From Pseudevernia furfuracea (lineage: Eukaryota; Ascomycota; Lecanoromycetes; Lecanorales; Parmeliaceae), in contig JAIUPT010000013.1 of NCBI GenBank assembly GCA_022315425.1, positions 310,001-374,000 on the forward strand: a DNA stretch of 64,000 bases, given 5' to 3'. The notes beneath the pieces are model-generated. The model was not told where the DNA came from. It saw only the letters and a program-made list of their open reading frames with translations, and did not search any database. Position 1 is the stretch's first letter, and each line of letters starts with the position of its first letter. Positions 56,247 to 64,000 of this stretch are shown in pieces. The position numbers were made by a program, and so were the translations under genes.

Positions 56247-57423
56247 GATGATGAAAGAATATTAAAGGTACTCACATTTATTAATCTGTTGGTAGGTGGG
56301 AAGGGGAACAGCACTTTCATTTCTCCCCTGATGAGGCTGGGTAAGATGTCAGGCTTTCCCGACGTTACAGTTGCTGAATGCTAACTTGAGAGCTTACCGC
56401 CTTTGTCCTACCATCCTCTCAGAGGACTGGTCGCGTGGGCTGACGCTGAGGTGCGCCAATTTTGAAACCCCGCCAACAAGTTAACAACCAACAAAGCCCC
56501 ATCCCATATACACTTAGTATACATTTTTAAGTATACACTCTGATACAAGAGTAAGTCATCCCGCATATTTCCATTTTCAAAGGCGGGGTGCGCAAACGGA
56601 CAACAGAAACTTACCGAGTCCGGGTTGTGGCTCCCTCCTCCTTAGGGCATGCATCGAGCGGAGGACCACATCACCGGAATCCGAATCCGAGGTTTTGCCG
56701 TCAAAAACCCCGAATATTAATTATTTTACAAGGTATGTACTATGCGTATGTAGTACCACCGAGGCGATTCTGTCCACGCATCAAACCCGACTTCGCCGCA
56801 TTGCATTAATCAATACCAATATCAATATCAATGTACCTCACCCCATACTAATCTGTATAATATATTCATCATCTGAACACATTATTATCCCCGACAAGTT
56901 TCCACAAACAACCGACGCGCAGATGGATGACTGCGCGCGTAACCCACCAACAACTTTTGAACACCACAAAAAAACCTCGCATTATGTATTCATGGTACGA
57001 ATGCCAATCGGGTTTGCTGACCGTGGTGTGGCCTGACCGAGGCACAATAATAATCGGCGCTGAGAAAATAAAGGCTGACGGCCTGAAGCCTTGGCGTCAT
57101 ATGGCACTGCATTTTGCTGTTTCAGTGTACTACTTACTATACGCTGTCGATTCCTGCAGGATGTAACGGTGGCTGTGAGGCAAAAGCTTTTGGTATGTGG
57201 TAGGTGTTTCGGATTGAATCAACTGTGTGATCCCCGCATGAGCTATGGTACAGAATGACAGCGCTTTCCACCCCGTCATAAAACCATCGTCTCCGAGAAG
57301 CCCTCGTAAAAAGATCCGTAGAAATAATTGACAACGCATGCATATTCGTTATGTCGCTCGAAGAAACCAATCCGGAAAAGTTTTCCACTCCAACAACCGT
57401 TCAACGCCAGCAAAAAGTGTCCG
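55800..57423. other. intergenic, about 1.6 kb, with microsatellite
   Basis: Upstream of the unknown protein and downstream of the zinc-finger/vWA gene. It contains a GAT-type microsatellite at 56202-56253 and an AT-rich stretch near 56510-56540 (ACTTAGTATACATTTTTAAG). Frames up to 113 codons are not protein-like. Confidence 0.45.
56202..56253. repeat. GATGAT/GGTGAT microsatellite
   Basis: An imperfect trinucleotide array of GAT with interspersed GGT units, about 52 bp, in non-coding DNA. Confidence 0.9.
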
Positions 57424-59408
57424 TCAGTACGCCGAATATTTCGGCAGCTCCTCGGCCGGCAAATCGTATTCTGGCTTGAGGATCTCCTTGTATTGAGGTG
57501 GGTCCACCGGATAGACACTGCTCAAGATATCTTCCACAACCATTCTCTCGCACACTCTTCCATGCACATCGAAGAAGCCAACGTGCGGGTTGAACTTGGC
57601 AACACGCTCCAGCTCGATAGCGTGCGAACTTTATATTGTCAGCCGTGTGTCTCCGTGGAAGGGAGTTCGAGCTTACTGATGATGCGGGCAATTCTCCATG
57701 CCAACCAGTGCAATGGTCACGTAAGCCCATGTCTCACCCAGCAACTCGAGCTCGAACTCGTCCATATCCTGAGCCTCGCCGTCGAGGAAGACTAGTAGTG
57801 ACAGCTTGGGCATGCCGGGCGTAGCTTGCCATCCAAACACAGGGTCCCACCTGCCACGACCGTAGGTTTCATGCTGGTGCTGGAAGTAGGTCGCTTTGAC
57901 TGTCTGCCAACCTTGCATGACTTGAGTACCGCCACCAAGCTTGACTTGTCTGTTCCAATCCCGTGTAAAGCGATCTGCGGATATCTGCCCCACGTATGTG
58001 CCAAAATTTGAGAATGTTACAGTGTCGATGCCCAACTGGGTAGGATGCTCCTTCTGTTGTCGAGGGATCATATGGTGTAGTACCCTATGGACGAGATGTT
58101 CGACAAGGCGTATATTGGAGGGCTGGTCGTGGAACCGTCGTATACCATCGGGCCCTAACATGCCTCCATGAGGATTCCATGTCATTGATCCGGAGACATC
58201 AATCAGCAGCATAGTCTCAAGATGATCTGTGCCGTGTAAAATGCCTTCAGCAAGTTCGTGCAATGCCGCCGTCCGCGCTTCGTACACGGTATTGGGTACC
58301 TGATCCGAGTAGTCATGCGATTTGATTTGCTTATCACTCTGGAAAACATCACCCGGGCTTCGGTATTTAGCCAGCATCTGCTCATCGAGATGTACTTGTC
58401 TGGCGTTCCTTTCGTTGCCTCGTCGGATGATGGTATACATGTCTCTGTTGATATTGAGGGGTCTGATCACCGGATGCATTGATCCGTCGGGCATGACTCC
58501 CTTGTTGAGCAGGTAGTACAACCTTTTTTCTGCTGGTGTTTCCCACCTTGATGGCTCCGGATACAGGTAGGCCAGCTGTCTATTCTGGACCCAGGATGTC
58601 TACACCATTTCGAATTAGCACTCCTGCTCTTAAATCTGATGACTTAAGCCAGGGTACTGAAAGTGGAGGATCGCTCTGAAATGGTGCATACCGGTATGGG
58701 TTCCATGTACCCTTTTTCCAAATATTTTTTGAATTGCTTGGGATGTTGCAATCGAAGGTACTCCCAATACTGTTCCATCCTCGTCGCCCTCCAGTACCGT
58801 CTCACCATCTCCGATGTTGGAGAGCCTGGAGGACCCCATCTTTGGTGCATCAAGCCATCAACTTTCAAGACCTTCTCTTCTGTTTTCTGCTCCTTAGTCT
58901 TGCCACTTCCAAATCCAAAGATGGAAAACCGCCGAGAGCCGCTAGATGGAGTCTCGGTTGGAACGGGTGTTGGAATTGACGTGATCGCGCTTCTTGATAG
59001 GGTGGCACCCCCTTTTTCGGAGGGGAACCCTGCTTCTAGAGACATAGATTTACTGTCAGAGATCGCTGCTCTACTGCTGGAAGGCGGCAATCCGGGAGGC
59101 GGTGCAAATTTGGAGCTTGTTGACTGCGACTCAAAGCAGGCAATGAAGTGTGCTTCGCGAGAACTGTCGCTGCCATCAAAGTCTTTTGTCAAGTATGATG
59201 TATGGCAAATGGGACATGAATCTCCCGCCTCTTCGCTTTCTGCTGTCTGTGAATTCTGAGGGATCTTGAATGCAGAGGCGGGATGTGTCCGTGGGGTTGA
59301 GAGCCGTGACTCAATGCAGGTTTGAACGTGTGATTCTTTTGCCTCTTCACTACCCGAGAGTGTTGTTTGACAGACGGGACATGCGTCTTCTTGTGGAAAT
59401 GGGGCCAT
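57424..59408 (-). CDS. two-zinc-finger (UBZ-like) plus von Willebrand A domain protein
   Basis: Three exons (59408-58692, 58599-57677, 57628-57424) sum to 614 residues; introns are 92 and 48 nt with good signals. Two C2HC fingers sit at the N-terminus: Cys10, Cys13, His27, Cys31 and Cys65, Cys68, His87, Cys91. The spacing (CxxC...HxxxC) recalls ubiquitin-binding UBZ4/Rad18-type fingers. A Ser/Pro linker follows, then a conserved-looking block (DGLMHQRWGPPGSPTSEMVR, YWRATRMEQYWEYLRLQHPK). The vWA domain covers about residues 365-560, with the metal-ion site DVSGS at 373-377 (LLIDVSGSMTWNPHGG) and later LLVFLDGEAQD. Intracellular vWA proteins usually scaffold complexes. A ubiquitin-linked role is inference. 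Confidence 0.85.
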
Positions 59409-60465
59409 GGCGTAGGCAATAGAGATATTGGGTCAGGGCGCAATTTGAAGTGAAAGAAGATCCAGGTGTGTCGCAGCGTTGACTCGCGTGAGAGCGATAT
59501 GTATAAGGCATGTCTTGAGGATACTGAGACGTCTCAGGAATGGAAGGACGGGTGCTCGGGTATTGGATGACCCTGCTGACGCCCGCCACGGAAAGATGCT
59601 TTGCACATGCAGGGTCCGAGGGCCCTGTCACATTGGCCAAGCCCCCCCGGATCTGCATGCCTTACTCGTATCTAATAATCTTATCTTCGTCTTATTTCCC
59701 GGCGTATTCGTAAAGTACTGTACGTACCGTAGGAACCGGCCCTATATGCGATCAACCAAAGATCGCCACGGATGGGCTGCTGGTCGAGACACATAATAGT
59801 ATACCCACTATGCTCTTGTTGGGTGGTATTGTGGAATAGCAACCGCTTACTCGTTGTTTGCCCATCAGTGCAACGTTCGATCATTGATTCGCCTGCCTTC
59901 AAGTTTGAAGACAATCTTTTGCCTCCAAAGTTGTTGAGAAGAACGGAATTCAACATCTTGATCAGCAGGAGTGTCATACAAGGGTCGTTCATTGCGAAGA
60001 TGTCCACGATGCACCCTGTTGATGTTTCATAGACTACTGAGACCTGTACTTCCAGAGTATGTACATTGCACGGAAAAGAGTAGCGGGTTGACAAAATTCC
60101 ACTATCAGAGTCGCCGAGTCAAATTCTCAGAGAACACCATCAAAGTATGTGCACTAGCCTGAGAGTTGTGTGAGCCTCAAGCTCGGATCTGCAGTTGATG
60201 CCGGCTTGTTCATTGTGGACCACAGGTAGGTACATAATATCTACATAGGAACACCCTTGGGAGTCAAACCAGAACGCTTTGCTTCAAACAGCTCGATAGA
60301 ATTGACAGTTTCAATTTTGGAGAGTCCACGAACTGCATGTGTCACTATGAGGCTCTCAAGCTCTCGAGATTTCCAAGAGCGGAAGTTTGAGAACCAGACA
60401 ACATTCAAGTCGTCAAATTAAACGCATGCGCATCCCGCTCGTAGTCCTGACTGCGTACACATCCC
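59409..60465. other. intergenic, no gene seen
   Basis: About 1 kb containing the promoter of the zinc-finger/vWA gene and the 3' end of the next. Frames up to 137 codons (minus, 59681-60094) have no protein features. Confidence 0.45.
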
Positions 60466-61560
60466 CTATTTGATCGCACGCTGTCTCAAATACGAATAAT
60501 CATGCATCGCACCCACCACAAGACCCTTGATCGTCTCCGCAGTATCCACGCCGAAGTCTTTTCTCCAATCTTTCGCTTCCTCGTCAATATCGATCTCGTC
60601 ATCTCTTTTTCGGCTCCGCTGCGCCCCATTTGATGTCTCTATCGTGGCGTTCATGGCTGGTGTCATGACGTCCTGCTCACTGATATCTGCTTGAGGCATA
60701 GCATCCCAGGATGCCTGCAACCCCGATTCATCTAGTGCAAGAGCGCGGCAGAGTTTTGTAATAGTGGCGGGCTCGTGGATTAGGTCGGTTTCGTCGAGCA
60801 CGATTGGCTTCGTGCCTGTTGTGACGTTGTACCAGTCGACTAGGAGCTTACACCAGCGGAGGGAGGCAATAATGGGAAATTCCGAGCCATGGACGTTGAG
60901 GTGAGCCGCGCGGTATAAGGATAGGAAATGTACGGGCTGGATGCCGGATCAGGCAGATTGGCGTCATACTTTTTAGGAAGGCGTCTGGCAGCACAGTGGG
61001 ATTGGCGTTGGGGGACCGAGACTCGATGGTATGGATCCCTAGTCCCTCTGTGATTGGGTGGAAGATTGGGAATGTAGCTGTGAAGAGGGGCGAACCGGAG
61101 GAGCGGGGCGTGTTAGAGGCACGCAACGGACATCGATAATTTGTCGGCATGGTCTTGCAAGTCATCATGACTGGTGTGGGGATAGTCGTTAGAGGGAGAT
61201 CGAGGTCGAGGTTGGCAGATGTGACGTCTGGGCGGAAGACCACGTAGGCGTCCTCGGTGAAGAATGGTCTTTTACCCTAGGAATACACGCTTTTGTCAGT
61301 CACGGATTTGCACTAGACACGAGGTATCGATGCGGTACTCGTTGTTCTGCCGTTCGAGCTTCTCAGGGCCAATGGTGTACGCTTCCTGGAACGAGTCATC
61401 TGGTTCTGTGGTGAGCTAAAATCGCCAAGTACGATTATGGAAGGAATTTACCTAATACATCCAGTTGCGGGTGGTTCTCCAGCATTTGCTTCAGTAGGCT
61501 CGATGCTGACGTTGGATGGCCGAATAGGAAGATCCTTGATTTGGAATCTTTCACCTCCAT
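60466..61560 (-). pseudogene. sulfotransferase-like P-loop gene with 1-nt frame break
   Basis: ATG at 61560 opens MEVKDSKSRIFLFGHPTSAS, the phosphate-binding start of a fungal sulfotransferase-like P-loop family. Exon 1 is 61560-61452, exon 2 starts at 61405 after a 46-nt intron, and another intron lies near 61260-61330; its exact ends are unclear. The main exon holds TVLPDAFLKSMTPICLIRHP, the conserved aspect of this family. Just after it the frame must change for SLYRAAHLNVHGSEFPIIAS and IVLDETDLIHEPATITKLCR to be read. There is no room for an intron; one surplus base in 60918-60930 explains it. The final part runs to the stop at 60466. It is either a recent pseudogene or a sequence error. 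The family's substrate is unknown. Confidence 0.65.
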
Positions 61561-62060
61561 ACTAAGATGCTTGAATTCTCCACACGAGAAGAAGCAAAGA
61601 CGGAAAATGGAGCAGGATGAAAGGGATATGGAATTGGATTTTCAAGGTGCGTTGCCTGAAGATGCCAAACTAGCTGCTTGATGATATCTGCCAAGGAGCA
61701 GAGACGAGAAGGAGATAGGAAGAGGGAATAATGAAAACATGTTGTAGCCGCACTTGATTGCTCCTGATGACGTAGTGGACGTCGGAGATGCTCGTACGAC
61801 GTGCTCCGCTGTAAAAGCCTGGCCCCAAATGCAACACCGGACTCCATTAAATCCGAGAGACAAGTCTCGAATGATGGCTAATTCCCGCTCCACAGTGCAA
61901 TACTTGGCTCAATCCACCTACACAGTTCGGAGTCAGTATGACTCCTTTGAAGCAGACATATCAGGCTTCAAAAAGCATTAGGCCGCACTATGAGTATTCG
62001 CGAGACATGTCTTGGGGTTCAAACATGGTATAGGCAGGGGGAGTGCTCCGAACAGTGCAC
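61561..62060. other. intergenic, no feature seen
   Basis: About 500 bp between two minus-strand genes. It should hold the promoter of the P-loop gene and the 3' end of the PAQR gene. A 98-codon minus-strand frame is not protein-like. Confidence 0.5.
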
Positions 62061-63380
62061 TTACAAGGAAAGACTCGTTTCATTCGATATCTGAAGAGCA
62101 ACCGGCCCGCCTGCATGCAGATAATGCCCTAGCATGACCTTTCGCAATCCCACTAGAAACACAATCTGGCCGATACCGATGAGGATATGAAATATCTGGT
62201 GGCTTGCCCCCTGCAGACCTCAAGAACCCCTGATTAGTTTCCATATTCATCCAGAAAACAGTGTGCAAGTAAAACAGTCCACTCACCCAAAGGTCGAAAG
62301 TGTTTGGCCACCACCTCTCCGGAATGTGCGTCAAGTAGAAGAAGAGTGCTAAAAAGCATAACAGAATCATGACTGCATCTTCCGTAACCGCAAACCCTTG
62401 CGAACCCTTATGTAGAGGGGGTATAAGACCAGTACCGGCCAACGCGGCGATCATCATAGCTCTGTCGCGATATCAACTGTCAGCGCTAGCGCTATCTCAT
62501 TCAAGTAGAAAGATAGAATATGAAGTACCTTCGTGGAGCAGCCCCTGGTCCATCGATATCATCGCGCAATAGACGATAAAACACAAAAGCGGAACAGATA
62601 ATGAAGAAGATAATGTAGGACCCTTGTAAGGGAAGGTTGCCATATAGACCGAAGTAAGTTGCCGACACATTGGTTCCGATGATGCTTAGTAGAATACCGA
62701 AGTCTTAATAATCTCGGAGTTAGCATATCTCTTTTGAGATCAAATTACAGTCGTGAGGGAAAAGACAACTTACAGTCAAGTTTGAGAAACTGCCGTGATA
62801 CCGATTCTGAGTGCGAGTTCGTGCAATGGTAGATTGCTGAGAGAAGTAGACAGCCCACTGTGCATAAAACATATACCTGAAAGATAAAACTATCTGCAGT
62901 GGGAACCTTGATGTCACTGTGAAACGTCCAGTAGTTTATTCCAAGCGTGGATGCCAAATAGAACAAGGCAGGCAGTAAGTGAGACCAGATATTGACAAGC
63001 TCATTGTGCACGTAGAATAACGACCAGAAGCAATTACGGAAGCTATTCAGTTGACATCGGTACTTAATGATTTTGGAGTCAGCATATGTCTTATAGGATG
63101 GCTCTAGAGTTAGAAGACATGTCTTAGGAGGCGGAAGAGAGTTCCGGACCCCAGATATGATAAATATAGGAATGTTTAATCGGAAAAGATAACTCACACC
63201 ATCCTTGATATAAGAGTCGACTTTCATCCAATCATGAAGTTGGTCGTAATGTAAAACGCGTTGAACAACCGCGTTTGTGGACCTAGTAACGGCTTCCTGA
63301 CCCGCTTCTGCAATTGCATGTGCAGAGGCTTGAATGTTATTGGCGATTGTTGTTGACAGTTTTCTAGTGTGAGTGCTCAT
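62061..63380 (-). CDS. PAQR/Izh family membrane protein (adiponectin-receptor/haemolysin III type)
   Basis: Five exons (63380-63198, 63062-62774, 62703-62529, 62461-62287, 62210-62061) sum to 323 residues. The cytoplasmic N-terminus leads to YIKDGYRCQLNSFRNCFWSL and FYVHNELVNIWSHLL, the usual entry to the first of seven membrane segments. The metal-site residues are all present: Ser136 and His140 (SAIYH), Asp157 (LDYFGI), His278 and His282 (HQIFH). Yeast Izh proteins of this family affect zinc and sterol homeostasis, and animal relatives have ceramidase activity. Intron 1 is 135 nt, a multiple of three without stops; removing it restores the KDGYR junction. Three of the introns end with AAG or CAG after a CTAAC/CTGAC branch. 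Confidence 0.92.
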
Positions 63381-64000
63381 ATTGTTAATGTTTGTCTCCA
63401 GTAGAGTTGAAAATTTTTGAGGACAGGACTGTGATCAGAGGTCAAATGATGTGAGCCGGAACATTCAGCCATGTCTAGTGCATAGAAGAGCTTGATGAGC
63501 TCGATGAGCTCAACGCGTCGTTACGTTGATCTCTCTGCACTCAGTAGCACAACCTCAACTCTCCCCATCCAACCCCTTTGCTTCCTCTAAGCTTCCTTCC
63601 ATAGTCTTCTCTTACTCCACCTCTTCTTGTGGAACTAAGCAGTCTTATACTGCATGCTACAAGTAAACTTCTAGAACACAAGGCAATATATCCAAGCCAT
63701 AAACAGTTACTAAGACCAATTGCCTGCATCTCTGCAAGGATGAATTAAGAGCAGACAAGTAGTGAGGAGACGCATTGATACATAAGGGAGGTAAGTTGTC
63801 ATCAGTGCCAGTGAATGAATGATGGTGAATCCCTGAAGACATTTCCTTGACAGCCAAATTGCCAAAAAAAGCCTTGGCAGTCTCGAGAACTCTGAGCTCT
63901 CTGTTCTCCATTACATGCACATCTTTGAAGGCACGGATCAAAATTTCAATACTTATGTTGAAGCGGAGTATATAAGGCAAGAAGGCCATATAACTATCAT
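63381..64000. other. right edge, no supported gene
   Basis: Upstream of the PAQR gene. A 110-codon ATG-started minus-strand frame (63657-63989) has no recognisable domain; it might be an internal part of a gene beyond the window edge. Confidence 0.4.

Noticed and set aside
63657..63989. 110-codon minus-strand frame at the window edge
   Set aside because: No domain; cannot tell gene fragment from chance.

Overview
The window is nuclear DNA from a filamentous ascomycete (Pezizomycotina; a leotiomycete or relative fits, but I cannot fix the order). The reasons are short spliceosomal introns (about 45-105 nt, GTAAGT/GTATGT donors, CTAAC/CTGAC branch sites, YAG acceptors), genes on both strands without operons, and typical fungal proteins: Mpg1, Kgd1, Tfb1, Eaf3, Qcr6, Dlt1, an Apd1/Aim32-like protein and an involucrin-repeat/Usp1 protein. 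I saw no rRNA, tRNA, CRISPR array or intact transposon.

Layout. 0-9 kb: sparse, with a small secreted protein, two uncharacterised proteins and a three-exon orphan (8.05-9.19 kb). 9.2-11 kb: a PD-(D/E)XK nuclease-like gene facing away from that orphan across an intergenic region carrying an imperfect direct repeat. 11.6-13.7 kb: a secreted GMC flavo-oxidase with a GC-AG intron. 15-24 kb: Apd1/Aim32-like Fe-S protein, Dlt1, an OB-fold protein, an FLVCR-like MFS transporter, and GDP-mannose pyrophosphorylase, whose first coding exon is 7 nt. 24-26.9 kb: gene-poor, ending in a decayed isoflavone-reductase-like pseudogene. 26.9-37.3 kb is a housekeeping block: Tfb1 (TFIIH), Kgd1 (2-oxoglutarate dehydrogenase E1), Eaf3 (NuA4/Rpd3S) and Qcr6 (respiratory complex III). 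37.6-46 kb: a GPI-type surface protein, the Usp1 coiled-coil protein and orphans. 46-57 kb: long intergenic stretches, a zinc-knuckle protein and two conserved-looking proteins of unknown function. 57.4-62.5 kb: a protein with two N-terminal zinc fingers and a von Willebrand A domain, a sulfotransferase-like P-loop gene with a 1-nt frame break, and a PAQR (Izh/adiponectin-receptor-like) membrane protein. The last kilobase has no supported gene.

The genes do not form one pathway. Nothing here is a biosynthetic gene cluster; the GMC oxidase, MFS transporter and reductase pseudogene are far apart and separated by housekeeping genes. The less ordinary items are the PD-(D/E)XK gene with its repeat-bearing divergent promoter and broken 5' frame, the zinc-finger/vWA protein, the two decayed or frame-broken genes, the 7-nt start exon, and several introns that are multiples of three with no stop codon.

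Exon boundaries were worked out by hand from splice signals, frame and family expectation. Those with coding lengths checked to sum to whole codons are given exactly. No database search was run; family names rest on recognised motifs.
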